A DNA stretch of 64,000 nt from Lachnospiraceae bacterium MC2017 (GCA_000701625.1 JNJK01000007.1:62001-126000); one strand, 5' to 3'. Positions 9,057-18,708 are shown, counted from the first letter of the stretch. Notes: generated by a model from the sequence alone, not told the origin. Numbers and translations: made by a program.

Positions 9057-9412
9057 TGGAAAGTATTTTAAAAGAAATTTCCGAAGAAACACTTCTTAAT
9101 GAAGCGCAGGCTATCCGTGCAGAAGGTTATCGCCTGATCCAAATATGTGCGACAACAGTGAAAGAAGGCGGATATGAGATACTGTATTCCTTTGGTAAGG
9201 GTTATGATGAAATGAGCATCCGCTTTCACACAGATGGAAAAAAGCCGGTTCAGTCTATAAGTCATATTTTTTCACCTGCATGGCTTTATGAAAATGAGAT
9301 ACATGATCTTTTTGGACTGGATGTATGTGACATGGTTTTGGATTTTCGTGGTGGATTGTATCGAACAAGCGTAAAAGCGCCATTTGCGCATAAGGAAGAG
9401 GAGACTAAGTAA
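9056..9412 (+). CDS. echD: Ech hydrogenase subunit EchD (NuoC-like)
   Basis: The 118-residue product matches the complex I 30-kDa/NuoC fold. The recognisable end is SHIFSPAWLYENEIHDLFGL followed by DFRGGLYR. It is a structural subunit beside EchE. The ATG shares one base with the echC stop and follows GGAGGT. Confidence 0.9.
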   Translation: MESILKEISEETLLNEAQAIRAEGYRLIQICATTVKEGGYEILYSFGKGYDEMSIRFHTDGKKPVQSISHIFSPAWLYENEIHDLFGLDVCDMVLDFRGGLYRTSVKAPFAHKEEETK

Positions 9413-9413
9413 A

Positions 9414-10493
9414 ATGGGAAATAGAAGTGTTGTTCCGTTTGGACCGCAGCATCCTGTGCTTCCGGAACCTATTCATCTGGACCTTGTACTTGAGGATGAG
9501 AAGGTAGTAGATGCGATCCCGTCTATAGGATTTATACATAGAGGACTTGAGAAACTCGTTGATAAAAAAGATTTTAATGAAATGGTCTATGTGGCGGAGC
9601 GTATCTGCGGTATTTGTTCTTTTGGACATGGATTTGGGTATTGTGACGCTGTAGAGCACATCATGAATATCGAGGTACCAAAGAGAGCGGATTATCTTAG
9701 AACTATCTTTTTTGAACTCTCTCGTATGCATAGTCATATCCTGTGGCTAGGACTGATGGCGGATGCGTTTGGCTTTGAGAGTCTGTTTATGGATTCCTGG
9801 AGGGTTAGAGAAAAAATCCTTGATATGTTTGAAGCTGCTACAGGAGGCAGAGTTATCTTCTCTATTGTAAAGATCGGTGGAATGAGACGAGATGTTCCTA
9901 ATGAAATGCTCCGGGAATTTCTGAAATCACTTGATGATATTGAGAGGGATCTGGAGATAATTATCCGGACTTTCTTAAATGACAGGGCTGTTAAGGGACG
10001 CCTTTGCGGAGTTGGTGTACTTACACCTGAGCAGGTGGAGGAACTTGGTTGCTGCGGACCGTATCTTAGAGGCAGTGGTATCCGTCGTGATACGAGAAAA
10101 CTTGGATACGCTGCATATGATGATATTGAATTTGATATCGTGACAAGTAATGACTGCGATACTTATGGGCGAAGTTATGTACGAGCAATGGAAGTGCTTC
10201 AGTCTATCAGTATTATACGACAGGCAATAGCGAAGATTCCGGACGGGCCGGTAGATACTGTTGTTAAGGGATTTCCTAATGGCGAATATATGACCAGGAT
10301 CGAGCAGCCTCGCGGAGAAGCATGTTTTTATGTTAAAGCCAGCGGAAAGAAATTTATAGATAGACTACGAGTTCGTACACCGACATTTGCAAATATACCT
10401 GCGCTTACACAGACGCTTCGGGGATGTGATCTTGCTGACGTTCCAATTCTTGTGCTTGCTATCGATCCTTGCATAAGCTGCACAGAGCGTTGA
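9414..10493 (+). CDS. echE: Ech hydrogenase catalytic large subunit EchE
   Basis: EchE holds the NiFe centre that reduces protons with ferredoxin electrons or oxidises H2. The two Ni-binding motifs are RICGIC (C65, C68) and DPCISC (C353, C356). The protein ends at DPCISCTER, exactly where other large subunits are cut, so no C-terminal propeptide is present and no maturation endopeptidase would be needed. ATG 9414 begins MGNRSVVPFGPQHP, the NuoD-like N-terminus; an upstream in-frame ATG at 9384 lies inside echD. 359 residues. Confidence 0.96.
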   Translation: MGNRSVVPFGPQHPVLPEPIHLDLVLEDEKVVDAIPSIGFIHRGLEKLVDKKDFNEMVYVAERICGICSFGHGFGYCDAVEHIMNIEVPKRADYLRTIFFELSRMHSHILWLGLMADAFGFESLFMDSWRVREKILDMFEAATGGRVIFSIVKIGGMRRDVPNEMLREFLKSLDDIERDLEIIIRTFLNDRAVKGRLCGVGVLTPEQVEELGCCGPYLRGSGIRRDTRKLGYAAYDDIEFDIVTSNDCDTYGRSYVRAMEVLQSISIIRQAIAKIPDGPVDTVVKGFPNGEYMTRIEQPRGEACFYVKASGKKFIDRLRVRTPTFANIPALTQTLRGCDLADVPILVLAIDPCISCTER

Positions 10494-10515
10494 TTATATC
10501 TGAAAGGACTTTGAA

Positions 10516-10971
10516 ATGAGTGGTTTGAATTATACCGCGAGAGCTTTGAAAAATCTTTTTTCGAAGCCTGCGACAACAAAATACCCGTTTGAACCGGCGG
10601 ATTTCAAGGAGCGGACGAGAGGACATGTGGAGAATGATATGGATAAGTGCATTCTCTGCGGTTTATGTCAGATGAAATGCCCGACAGGGGCTATCACGGT
10701 TGATAAGACAAAACAGACCTGGTCGATACGCCCTTTTTCATGTATCCAGTGCAGATCCTGCGTAGATGGGTGCCCGAAAAAGTCACTTTCTATGGGACGT
10801 AAATATCAGGAGCCGGGAGATGAAAAGATAACGAAGACTTTTGATTTGTCTGATTCACAGAAAGAAGTACTTGCGGCGCAGGCAAAAGCTGCAGCAGAGC
10901 GTGCTGCGGCCGCAAAGGCAGCTATGGAGGCTAAAAAGAAGGCAGAGGCGGAAGCGGCTGCTAAAGCGTAA
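10516..10971 (+). CDS. echF: Ech hydrogenase ferredoxin-like subunit EchF
   Basis: Two [4Fe-4S] motifs, CILCGLCQMKC (C45-C55) and CIQCRSCVDGC (C76-C86), make this the polyferredoxin-like NuoI-type subunit that accepts electrons from soluble ferredoxin. The last ~35 residues are an unusual Ala/Lys/Glu-rich helix made almost only of those residues, absent from the core family. Start ATG follows GAAAGGA 22 bp after echE. Confidence 0.93.
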   Translation: MSGLNYTARALKNLFSKPATTKYPFEPADFKERTRGHVENDMDKCILCGLCQMKCPTGAITVDKTKQTWSIRPFSCIQCRSCVDGCPKKSLSMGRKYQEPGDEKITKTFDLSDSQKEVLAAQAKAAAERAAAAKAAMEAKKKAEAEAAAKA

Positions 10972-11003
10972 TATTTTGAGATATATTATAGGAAGGTTTT
11001 GGT

Positions 11004-11222
11004 ATGTGTGTTGCACTTCCCGGTGAAGTAATCGAAATTAAGGGACATACTGCGATCGTTGATTTTAGTGGTAATCGTGTAAAAGCTGAGGCTGGTCTTA
11101 CAGAAATTGTTCCGGGTGACAGGGTTTTGGTTCATGCAGGATGTATTATACAGAAATTAGATAATAGCGAAGCTGATATCATGGAGGATCTTTTTCGGGA
11201 AATTGGGGAGCTAAATGGATAA
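11004..11222 (+). CDS. hypC: Hydrogenase maturation chaperone HypC
   Basis: HypC is a small beta-barrel chaperone that binds HypD and delivers Fe(CN)2CO to the large subunit. The essential N-terminal MCVALPGEV, with Cys2, is intact. 72 residues. The gene overlaps hypD by 8 bp, so the partners are translationally coupled. Confidence 0.96.
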   Translation: MCVALPGEVIEIKGHTAIVDFSGNRVKAEAGLTEIVPGDRVLVHAGCIIQKLDNSEADIMEDLFREIGELNG

Positions 11223-12276
11223 GAGTCAGATTTTAGATTTCCTTAGGAATTATGATGGCCCGGAAGTGAGGATCATGGAGATATGTGGCTCGCATACGGC
11301 TGCGATAGCAAAGAGCGGCATACGATCCGTACTGAGTCCGAAGATCCGTATGATATCAGGACCGGGGTGTCCGGTTTGTGTGACAGTCACGGCATATATC
11401 GACAAGCTGATAGATCTTGCGATGAATCCGGAAAATATTGTGGTTACTTTTGGTGATCTGATTCGTGTGCCGGGATCTGTCAGGTCTATGGCAGAGGCAA
11501 AGGCCGATGGTGCCCGTATTGAGATGGTTTATTCACCGCTCGATATGCTTCCAATGGCAGAGAAGGATCCGGATCACGTTTATATTTTTGCTGCTGTTGG
11601 TTTTGAAACCACCACACCGGTTTATTCTATGCTTCTCTTAAATGCAGAGGAAAAAGGTCTCAAAAATGTTAAACTGCTTACATCGTTAAAAACGATGCCT
11701 GAAGTTGTGAATTGGGTCAGCTCCGGAAAAGTGACTGGTAGCGACGGAAGGGAGCGTCCGGCGGTTGACGGATTTATTGCACCGGGACATGTTTGCGCTG
11801 TTTCTGGTTACAGGATTTTTGAGGAAACGGCTGAGAAGTTTTCGGTGCCTTTTGTTGCGTCAAATTTTGAAGCGTCGGAAATCCTGATGGCAATTTATGC
11901 GTTGATAAAGCTGAGAGGACGTGGTGTTGTTCGAAATTTATACAGCGCCGCCGTTACAAGAGAAGGTAATACTACAGCTCAGGAACGAGTGAATCGTTTT
12001 TTTGTTCAAGGTGACTGTACCTGGCGTGGGATAGGCAGGATATCCGGATCTGCTATGTATCTCAGAACGGAATATGAGCATTTTGACGCGGGAAGCAGAG
12101 GTCTTGATACCGATTATGAAACGAAAGGGTGTCACTGTGCAAAGATCATAACAGGTGAAGAAGATAGCATAGAGTGTCCTTTATATAGGAAAGTTTGCAC
12201 ACCGGAAAAACCAAAAGGAGCATGCATGGTAAGTCAGGAAGGTGCATGTTTTAACAGGTTTGTTTCTGGTGATTGA
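11215..12276 (+). CDS. hypD: Hydrogenase maturation factor HypD
   Basis: HypD assembles the Fe(CN)2CO group with HypC and HypE. Conserved patches are EICGSHT near residue 22, SGPGCPVCVT near 48, GFETTTP near 125 and APGHVCAVSGY near 191. A C-terminal cysteine set (GCHCAKII ... CPLYRKVC ... CMVSQEGAC) binds the 4Fe-4S cluster. 353 residues, family length. Confidence 0.96.
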   Translation: MDKSQILDFLRNYDGPEVRIMEICGSHTAAIAKSGIRSVLSPKIRMISGPGCPVCVTVTAYIDKLIDLAMNPENIVVTFGDLIRVPGSVRSMAEAKADGARIEMVYSPLDMLPMAEKDPDHVYIFAAVGFETTTPVYSMLLLNAEEKGLKNVKLLTSLKTMPEVVNWVSSGKVTGSDGRERPAVDGFIAPGHVCAVSGYRIFEETAEKFSVPFVASNFEASEILMAIYALIKLRGRGVVRNLYSAAVTREGNTTAQERVNRFFVQGDCTWRGIGRISGSAMYLRTEYEHFDAGSRGLDTDYETKGCHCAKIITGEEDSIECPLYRKVCTPEKPKGACMVSQEGACFNRFVSGD

Positions 12277-12303
12277 AAAGAGTTTAGGATGTGAGTTTAT
12301 ATT

Positions 12304-13302
12304 ATGAAGATAACTATGGCGCACGGATCGGGGGGAGATTCAACATCAAAGCTGATCTCGGGCGTTTTCGCAAAACATTTTTCTAATGAGTATCTTGATA
12401 AATTCGGGGATTCTTCGGTGGTTCCTGGAGCGTCGAGAATAGCGATGACGACAGATTCTTTTGTTGTAAAACCGTTATTTTTCCCCGGGGGAGATATAGG
12501 ACGTCTCTCAGTGTGTGGTACTGTAAATGATCTTCTGATGAGCGGAGCAGTGCCAAAATACCTGACTGCAGGATTTATTCTTGAAGAGGGACTGGAAGTA
12601 TCTGATCTTGAAAAAATAGTCGGGTCACTTCAGAAAACTGCGGAAGAAGCCGGGGTTCAGATCGTAACAGGTGATACAAAAGTTGTCGAAAAGGGTGCAG
12701 CAGAAAGTGGCCTTATCATTAATACTTCAGGTGTAGGCTTTATATCCGATGGTCTGGAATTGGGGACGGATAGGATTCAGACAGGTGATAAGATCATTAT
12801 TTCTGGAAACATGGGAGATCATCACGCTGCGATCCTTGGAAGCCGCCTCGGAATTGAAAATGACATTGTAAGTGATGCGGCTCCGTTAACGGAAATGGTT
12901 TTTCGTCTATTGGGGGCTGGTATAAAAATACGTGCTATGCGTGATGTTACCAGAGGCGGTTTGGGAACGGTTTTAAATGAATTTGCTGAGAGTTCGGGAA
13001 AAGAGATAAGGGTTGAAGAAGGACTGATACCGGTAAGTCCGGCAGTAAAGGACTTTTGCGGCATTCTTGGTCTTGATGTTCTCTATATGGGAAATGAAGG
13101 GAAAATGATAGCGGTGGTTGCACCGGAGGATGCGGACGAAGCTGCAGAAATCATTAGGAGCAGCAAATATGGAGAAAATGCTGTTTGTATCGGAGAGGTG
13201 ATGGGAGAAAGTGATTCTCCGGCACTGATACTCAGGACAGAAATAGGTGGACTTCGGACAGTCGGACCTTTATATGGAGAGGGACTTCCGAGGATTTGCT
13301 GA
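12304..13302 (+). CDS. hypE: Hydrogenase maturation factor HypE
   Basis: HypE is a PurM-like ATPase that dehydrates the carbamoyl group on its C-terminal cysteine to the cyanide ligand. The protein ends in PRIC, the required acceptor cysteine, and has the GSGG start motif and DVTRGGLGTVLNEFA. 332 residues. It is the last gene of the ech-hyp operon. HypF, which supplies the carbamoyl group, is encoded 21 kb away at 34527. Confidence 0.96.
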   Translation: MKITMAHGSGGDSTSKLISGVFAKHFSNEYLDKFGDSSVVPGASRIAMTTDSFVVKPLFFPGGDIGRLSVCGTVNDLLMSGAVPKYLTAGFILEEGLEVSDLEKIVGSLQKTAEEAGVQIVTGDTKVVEKGAAESGLIINTSGVGFISDGLELGTDRIQTGDKIIISGNMGDHHAAILGSRLGIENDIVSDAAPLTEMVFRLLGAGIKIRAMRDVTRGGLGTVLNEFAESSGKEIRVEEGLIPVSPAVKDFCGILGLDVLYMGNEGKMIAVVAPEDADEAAEIIRSSKYGENAVCIGEVMGESDSPALILRTEIGGLRTVGPLYGEGLPRIC

Positions 13303-13309
13303 GAAGAGA

Positions 13310-13383
13310 AAAATGTCAGGTTAGATCATTAAGATTTGATCGTGAATACACGAAAAGATTTTAATGTGATAACCTGACATTTT
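13310..13383. terminator. Long hairpin terminator between hypE and the converging gene
   Basis: AAAATGTCAGGTTA (13310-13323) pairs perfectly with TAACCTGACATTTT (13370-13383) over 14 bp. The 46-nt interval can pair further (ATTAA/TTAAT). T-rich sequence follows on both strands, so it can end transcription from both sides. Confidence 0.75.
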
Positions 13384-13414
13384 TATGTTTGTATAATTGT
13401 AACTTTTGAATTAT

Positions 13415-14290
13415 TTATTTAAACCATCGTCCGCTTGCACCGCAAGGAAGAACCAGACCGTTGTCTTTTACAGGAAGTCCGATCTCGTCGGATTCAACAT
13501 GGCCACCGTGCCTCTTCTTGATAGCGGTAGAAAGCATATAAGTCAATACAGCAGGCTGAAGACCTGTGGTATATGAATTAACAAGGACGAACAGCGGATC
13601 ATCAGATAAAAGCTGTTCTACGAGCTGGATCAGAGGGTAGATCTGTTCCTCAATCTTCCAGATCTCACCTTTAGGGCCTCTGCCGTATGACGGGGGATCC
13701 ATAACGATACCGTCGTAATGATGACCTCGGCGGATTTCTCTCTCAACGAGCTTTGTGCAGTCATCAACAAGCCAACGGAAAGAGGTTTCGGGAATGTTTG
13801 ATAACCGTGAATTTTCTTTTCCCCACTGTACCATTCCCTTTGACGCATCTACGTGAGTTACGTGAGCACCGGCAGCGGCACAAGCAAGTGTAGCACCGCC
13901 TGTATATCCGAAAAGATTCAGAACTTCAGGTGTTCTGTCAGGGTTGGCGGATTTTGCTGTCTGAATTTTATCGGTCATCCAGTCCCAGTTTACAGCCTGC
14001 TCAGGGAACAAACCTGTGTGCTTGAACGAAAAAGGCTTCAGATTAAATTTGAGTGATCTGTAATTAATTGACCACTCCTCCGGGAGATCGAAAAATTCCC
14101 AGTTTCCACCGCCCTTTGAACTTCTGTGATAATGAGCATTGGGTTTTTTCCAACCGGGATTATTTTTGGGGGTATCCCATATCACTTGGGGATCGGGACG
14201 AACCAGCAGATATTTTCCCCATCTTTCAAGCTTTTCGCCGTTGGATGTATCTATTACTTCATAATCTTTCCAATTTTCAGCTTTCCACAT
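13415..14290 (-). CDS. Class I SAM-dependent RNA methyltransferase, RlmI/RlmK-like
   Basis: Motif I is LNLFGYTGGATLACAAAGAH followed by the acidic end of strand 2 (HVTHVDASKG). Motif IV is DGIVMDPPSYGRG, typical of rRNA base methyltransferases of the RlmI/RlmK group. At 291 residues it lacks an N-terminal PUA domain. The start MWKAENWKDYE has GGAAAT upstream. Target base is unknown. Single gene, sharing a terminator with hypE. Confidence 0.85.
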   Translation of the reverse strand: MWKAENWKDYEVIDTSNGEKLERWGKYLLVRPDPQVIWDTPKNNPGWKKPNAHYHRSSKGGGNWEFFDLPEEWSINYRSLKFNLKPFSFKHTGLFPEQAVNWDWMTDKIQTAKSANPDRTPEVLNLFGYTGGATLACAAAGAHVTHVDASKGMVQWGKENSRLSNIPETSFRWLVDDCTKLVEREIRRGHHYDGIVMDPPSYGRGPKGEIWKIEEQIYPLIQLVEQLLSDDPLFVLVNSYTTGLQPAVLTYMLSTAIKKRHGGHVESDEIGLPVKDNGLVLPCGASGRWFK

Positions 14291-14379
14291 AATATTTCCT
14301 TCTCTAAAAATGCAGTAAGAGTCATGTATATAAAAAGTCTGTTCCTTATAATAAAGAAGGGATTCGATTTTGTAAAGAA

Positions 14380-14829
14380 TTAGTTGTGTAGTTCTAATTT
14401 CACAATGTACTCTGATGTGCCTGGTTCGAGTTGTTTTTCACCCGTTTCACTGAATTTGTGTCTATTATAGAATCTTTTTGCACCGGTATTTTTATCAAGA
14501 CACCATAAATAATAGCAGTTAAGTTCGTGAATGGCGAAGTCGACCAGTTTACTTCCTATTCCTTCGTTTTCGAAGAAGTGGTCGACATACAGTTCAACGA
14601 TACGACCGGACTCTGCGTGGAGAACTCCCTTCACAAAATCATCTTCATATACCCATATGTTTTTAATTGAATCGGGGTTATCAGTATATTCACGTGCCAA
14701 AGGATAAACCTGTAGATCAACGAAAGAATCGTGGTCATCATTGAAAATCTTTCTATAATTTAGCCTTTTTACGAATATAAGAATCTCTGCAATCCTTGAT
14801 GCATCCTTGCAGGTAGCTTTTCTGATCAT
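14380..14829 (-). CDS. GNAT family acetyltransferase
   Basis: A 149-residue Gcn5-related acetyltransferase. Motif A reads VELYVDHFFENEGIGSKLVD near residue 87-106, with ENEGIG as the acetyl-CoA pyrophosphate loop; GAKRFYNRHKF is motif B. AGGAG lies well placed before ATG 14829. Substrate unknown; no operon partner. Confidence 0.85.
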   Translation of the reverse strand: MIRKATCKDASRIAEILIFVKRLNYRKIFNDDHDSFVDLQVYPLAREYTDNPDSIKNIWVYEDDFVKGVLHAESGRIVELYVDHFFENEGIGSKLVDFAIHELNCYYLWCLDKNTGAKRFYNRHKFSETGEKQLEPGTSEYIVKLELHN

Positions 14830-15131
14830 GTGACACTCCTTTGTCGATTTAAATAAGAAGAAATACAGGTTGAATAATATGGATGAAATGCCTGAATACC
14901 TTGCTATTACAGGCTGAAAAAGCGTTTTATCTAATTATACTACGAAAATGATAGAACGATATACAGTTTGGATAAATTTAAATACAGTGAAAATAGGGTA
15001 TTCCATTATTAGAAGCTTTGAAGTATACTGCGAGAGCACGAGAAAAATCGGCACTGCTGAACAGAGGGTTTCGGCGGAATATTGCACATAAAAGAATAAA
15101 AAAATCCGACCAAATTTTTGAAAAAATATTC

Positions 15132-15160
15132 TTGCAATATGCCGAATGTGTGTGTATAAT
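15132..15160 (+). promoter_or_regulatory. Main promoter of the S10-spc-alpha superoperon
   Basis: TTGCAA (15132-15137), exactly 17 bp, TATAAT (15155-15160). Transcription should begin near 15167. The upstream stretch 14830-15131 is AT-rich with no gene, and T/A runs just before the -35 could act as an UP element. Confidence 0.8.
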
Positions 15161-15166
15161 GGTCAT

Positions 15167-15392
15167 TGCTGTGGCATGATAGCTATGAAGCGTGAAGTTG
15201 CTGCTTATGCAGGTATCTCCGTGGAGCGAATGTCAAGTCGAGAAACTGGCGACAAGTCACTGTAACGTAACAAGTTCTATAACTATTAGGGAACACCGTG
15301 TTGGTCTGCGAGAATGTGAGCGACACACACGGGAACGTGTACAGTCACCGCTTGTCGTGCTGAAAAAGTGCGAAAAGGAGGCGACTTTTTTT
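15167..15392 (+). promoter_or_regulatory. Structured 5' leader of the S10 operon
   Basis: The ~226-nt leader can fold into several stems. ACACG-GGAA-CGTGT (15327-15340) is a 5-bp stem with a GNRA-type loop, inside an outer CGACA/TGTCG pair (15321-15325, 15353-15357). Just before rpsJ, AAAAAGT and ACTTTTT close a 7-bp stem that holds the ribosome binding site AAAAGGAGG in its loop. This fits ribosomal-protein feedback control, as L4 does in other bacteria. The protein involved is not shown by sequence. Confidence 0.55.
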
Positions 15393-15710
15393 ATGGCAAA
15401 TCAGGTAATGAGAATCATCCTGAAGGCGTATGATCATCAGCTTATTGATGCATCCGCAAAGAAAATCATCGAAACAGTCAAGAAGAACGGATCTGAGGTT
15501 AGTGGACCGGTACCCCTTCCTACTAAAAAGGAAGTAGTTACTATCCTTCGTGCAGTACATAAGTACAAGGATTCCAGAGAGCAGTTCGAGCAGAGAACTC
15601 ATAAGAGACTCATCGACATCATCGCTCCTACTCAGAAGACAGTTGATGTTCTTTCCAGACTTGAGATGCCCGCAGGTGTCTACATCGACATCAAAATGAA
15701 GAACAAATAA
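15393..15710 (+). CDS. rpsJ: Ribosomal protein S10
   Basis: First gene of the superoperon, 105 residues beginning [16 protein letters not shown]10 sits in the 30S head and is also the NusE transcription antitermination factor. The frame stays open to 15192, but the upstream part is leader RNA without homology. AAAAGGAGG lies about 12 bases from ATG, inside a hairpin loop. Confidence 0.98.
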   Translation: MANQVMRIILKAYDHQLIDASAKKIIETVKKNGSEVSGPVPLPTKKEVVTILRAVHKYKDSREQFEQRTHKRLIDIIAPTQKTVDVLSRLEMPAGVYIDIKMKNK

Positions 15711-15730
15711 TTTTATTTGAGAGTATTGTA

Positions 15731-15772
15731 TGAATTCGTCTAGCCGGGCGGGCTATTCCGAAAGGAATTCGA
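15731..15772 (+). other. rpsJ-rplC spacer hairpins
   Basis: The spacer can pair GAATTC with GAATTC around TAGCC/GGCTA, or form TTCC-GAAA-GGAA, a small GNRA-loop hairpin. The two folds overlap. There is no T-run, so it is not a terminator; a processing or coupling role is possible. Confidence 0.3.
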
Positions 15773-15809
15773 TACGGCGATGCGCATTCCAATGCAGAAA
15801 GGTGAAGAA

Positions 15810-16493
15810 ATGACAAAGGCTATCTTAGCGAAGAAGATCGGCATGACACAGATCTTCAATGAGAACGGCGAAGTTACTCCGGTCACAGTTCTGGAAGCAG
15901 GTCCCTGCACAGTAACCCAGATCAAGACTGTTGAGAATGACGGCTACAACGCAGTACAGGTTGGCTTCATGGAGTCAAAGGATAAGGTTGTTACAAAGGA
16001 TGCAGGCGGATCCAAAAAGATCGCTCACCCTCACGGAACAACAAAGGCTATGGTTGGCCACTTCAAGAAGGCTGGCGTTGAGAGCAAGAAGTTTGTTCGC
16101 GAGTTCCGCTTTGAGAACGCTGCAGACTATCAGATCGCTCAGGAAATCAAGGCAGATATCTTTGCTGCTGGTGATTTCGTAGATGCAACTGCTACTTCTA
16201 AGGGTAAGGGATTCCAGGGCGCCATCAAGAAGAATGGTCAGCACAGAGGACCTATGAAGCACGGTTCCAAGTTCCACAGACATCAGGGATCAAACGGTGC
16301 TTGTTCATCCCCGAGCCGCGTATTTAAGGGTAAGGGAATGCCTGGTCACATGGGTTCCAAGAAGATTACAGTTCAGAATCTGCAGATTGTTCGCGTTGAT
16401 GCTGATAAGAACCTCATCCTTGTTAAGGGAGCTATCCCGGGTGCAAAGAAGGCTCTCGTTACCATCAGAGAGACAGTCAAGAATCATAAATAA
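15810..16493 (+). CDS. rplC: Ribosomal protein L3
   Basis: 227 residues starting [16 protein letters not shown] at ATG 15810, with GAAAGGTG upstream; an in-frame ATG at 15780 lacks a site and homology. The central loop [15 protein letters not shown] reaches the peptidyl-transferase centre; its glutamine in RHQGS is the residue methylated in some bacteria. Confidence 0.98.
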   Translation: MTKAILAKKIGMTQIFNENGEVTPVTVLEAGPCTVTQIKTVENDGYNAVQVGFMESKDKVVTKDAGGSKKIAHPHGTTKAMVGHFKKAGVESKKFVREFRFENAADYQIAQEIKADIFAAGDFVDATATSKGKGFQGAIKKNGQHRGPMKHGSKFHRHQGSNGACSSPSRVFKGKGMPGHMGSKKITVQNLQIVRVDADKNLILVKGAIPGAKKALVTIRETVKNHK

Positions 16494-16520
16494 TAAGGAA
16501 GAAAGGAGGATTCAGATATA

Positions 16521-17141
16521 ATGGCTAGCGTATCAGTTTTTAACATGGCAGGCAGCGAAGTTGGCAAGATCGACCTTAACGACGCTTTATTTGGTGTTGA
16601 AGTAAACGAAAACCTGGTTCATCAGGCAGTTCTTCAGCAGCTCGCTGACAATCGTCAGGGAACACAGAAGGCTAAGACTCGTTCAGAAGTTTCTGGCGGT
16701 GGAAGAAAGCCTTGGAAGCAGAAGGGCACAGGTCATGCTCGTCAGGGTTCAACAAGATCTCCGCAGTGGACACACGGTGGCGTAGTATTCGCTCCGGTTC
16801 CGAGAGATTATTCCTTCAAGATGAACAAGAAGGAAAAGAGATTCGCTCTTAAGAGCGCGCTTACCTCCCGTGTTCAGGATAATAAATTCATCGTTCTCGA
16901 TGAGCTCAAGCTTGATGAGATTAAGACAAAGAAATTCCAGGAGGTTCTGGATGCACTCAAGGTTAGCAAGGCTATCGTAATCCTTGACAGCATGGATCAG
17001 AACGCAATCCTCTCTGCAAGAAACATTCCGAATGTCATCACTGCTCAGATCAACACGATCAACACATATGACATCATGAAGTACAGCACAGTTATCACAA
17101 CTAAGGCTGCAGTTCAGAAACTTGAGGAGGTATACGCATAA
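16521..17141 (+). CDS. rplD: Ribosomal protein L4
   Basis: 206 residues with the tunnel-lining extended loop near [19 protein letters not shown]. In other bacteria free L4 represses its own operon through the S10 leader, and the leader here is long and structured. GAAAGGAGG precedes ATG. The stop overlaps the rplW start by one base. Confidence 0.98.
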   Translation: MASVSVFNMAGSEVGKIDLNDALFGVEVNENLVHQAVLQQLADNRQGTQKAKTRSEVSGGGRKPWKQKGTGHARQGSTRSPQWTHGGVVFAPVPRDYSFKMNKKEKRFALKSALTSRVQDNKFIVLDELKLDEIKTKKFQEVLDALKVSKAIVILDSMDQNAILSARNIPNVITAQINTINTYDIMKYSTVITTKAAVQKLEEVYA

Positions 17142-17440
17142 TGGCAGACATCAAGTACTATGACGTAATCCAGAAGCCGGTTGTAACTGAGAAGTCTATG
17201 AACGGCATGGCTGATAAGAAATATACATTCCTCGTAAATCCTGAAGCAAACAAGAGCCAGATCAAAGAGGCTGTTGAGAAGATGTTCGAAGGTGCCAAGG
17301 TTAAGAAGGTTAACACAATGAACATCCAGGGTAAGAATAAGAGAAGAGGAATGATCGTTGGCAAGACTGCAAAGCAGAAGAAGGCCATCGTAACACTCAC
17401 TGAGGATTCCAAGGAAATCGAATTTTTCGCAGGACTTTAA
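17141..17440 (+). CDS. rplW: Ribosomal protein L23
   Basis: 99 residues; L23 lies at the tunnel exit and docks trigger factor and SRP. Typical start [14 protein letters not shown]. Coupled to rplD by a TAATG overlap. Confidence 0.97.
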   Translation: MADIKYYDVIQKPVVTEKSMNGMADKKYTFLVNPEANKSQIKEAVEKMFEGAKVKKVNTMNIQGKNKRRGMIVGKTAKQKKAIVTLTEDSKEIEFFAGL

Positions 17441-17448
17441 TTCCTCCG

Positions 17449-17489
17449 GTGAGCATGCGGCAGAATAAACTATTGCCGCAAGAGCTCAC
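17449..17489 (+). other. Strong hairpin between rplW and rplB
   Basis: GTGAGC/GCTCAC and GCGGCA/TGCCGC stack into a 12-bp interrupted stem over an 11-nt loop. No T-run follows. It may be an RNA-processing or partial attenuation site within the operon. Confidence 0.5.
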
Positions 17490-17540
17490 GAGAAAAAACT
17501 GAAAATTATTCGTGTGCTTTGAATAGAAAAGGAGAAAAAA

Positions 17541-18389
17541 ATGGGAATCAAAACATATAACCCATATACACCTTCCAGAAGGAATATGACGGGTTCTGAT
17601 TTCTCAGAGATCACAAAGACAACACCTGAGAAGTCTCTCGTTGTTAAGATTAAGAAGAACTCTGGACGTAACAATCAGGGTAAGATCACCGTTCGTCACA
17701 AGGGCGGCGGAGCTACAAAGAAGTACAGAGTTATCGATTTCAAGAGAAACGATAAGGATGGAATCCCTGCAACTGTTGTAGGTATCGAGTACGATCCTAA
17801 CAGAACAGCAAACATCGCACTTCTTGCATATGCAGATGGTGAGAAGAGATATATCCTTGCTCCTTCAGGACTTAAGGATGGCATGAAGATCATGAACGGT
17901 GCTGAAGCAGAAATCCGTGTTGGTAACTGCCTGCCGCTTTCTATGATCCCTGTTGGTACAAACGTACACAACATCGAGCTTCACCCTGGTAAGGGCGGAC
18001 AGATGGTTCGTTCTGCTGGTACAAGTGCTCAGCTCATGGCTAAGGAAGGTATCTATGCTACACTTCGTCTTCCTTCAGGTGAGATGAGAATGGTTCCGGT
18101 TGAGTGCAGAGCTACAATCGGTACTATTGGTAACATTGATCACAACCTTATCAATTACGGTAAAGCTGGTCGTATTCGTCACATGGGTATCAGACCCACA
18201 GTTCGTGGTTCTGTCATGAACCCGAATGATCACCCGCACGGTGGTGGTGAAGGTAGAGCACCGATCGGACGCTCTGGCCCGAGTACTCCTTGGGGTAAGC
18301 CTGCTCTTGGTCTTAAGACAAGAAAGCGCAAGAAGGCTTCCAACAAGCTGATCGTAAGAAGAAGAAACGGCAAAGCGCTTAACGTATAA
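17541..18389 (+). CDS. rplB: Ribosomal protein L2
   Basis: 282 residues, a few longer than usual. L2 binds 23S rRNA beside the peptidyl-transferase centre. The conserved C-terminal [20 protein letters not shown] with the functional histidine is intact. AAAGGAG precedes ATG. Confidence 0.98.
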   Translation: MGIKTYNPYTPSRRNMTGSDFSEITKTTPEKSLVVKIKKNSGRNNQGKITVRHKGGGATKKYRVIDFKRNDKDGIPATVVGIEYDPNRTANIALLAYADGEKRYILAPSGLKDGMKIMNGAEAEIRVGNCLPLSMIPVGTNVHNIELHPGKGGQMVRSAGTSAQLMAKEGIYATLRLPSGEMRMVPVECRATIGTIGNIDHNLINYGKAGRIRHMGIRPTVRGSVMNPNDHPHGGGEGRAPIGRSGPSTPWGKPALGLKTRKRKKASNKLIVRRRNGKALNV

Positions 18390-18400
18390 GGAGGAATACA

Positions 18401-18682
18401 ATGTCACGTTCACTTAAAAAGGGACCGTTCGCAGACGAGAGCCTGCTGAAGAAGGTTGACGCGATGAACCAGGCAGGACAGAAGGATGTCATCAAGACAT
18501 GGTCTCGTCGTTCTACAATCTTCCCGTCCTTCGTAGGACATACAATCGCAGTACATGATGGCAGGAAGCACGTTCCTGTTTATATTACAGAAGATATGGT
18601 TGGTCACAAGCTTGGTGAGTTCGTTGGAACCCGTACATATAAGGGACACGCTTCCACAGGTAACACAACCAATACTAGATAA
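18401..18682 (+). CDS. rpsS: Ribosomal protein S19
   Basis: 93 residues, [10 protein letters not shown] start, [16 protein letters not shown] near the end. Located in the 30S head. GGAGG precedes ATG 12 bp after rplB. Confidence 0.98.
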   Translation: MSRSLKKGPFADESLLKKVDAMNQAGQKDVIKTWSRRSTIFPSFVGHTIAVHDGRKHVPVYITEDMVGHKLGEFVGTRTYKGHASTGNTTNTR

Positions 18683-18708
18683 GGATAATCTGAAAGGAGG
18701 TTTTATCC

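Noticed and set aside
15192-15392. Extended N-terminus of rpsJ
   Set aside because: The extra 67 codons are leader RNA with structured repeats and no S10 homology; a proper ribosome binding site lies at 15374-15382.
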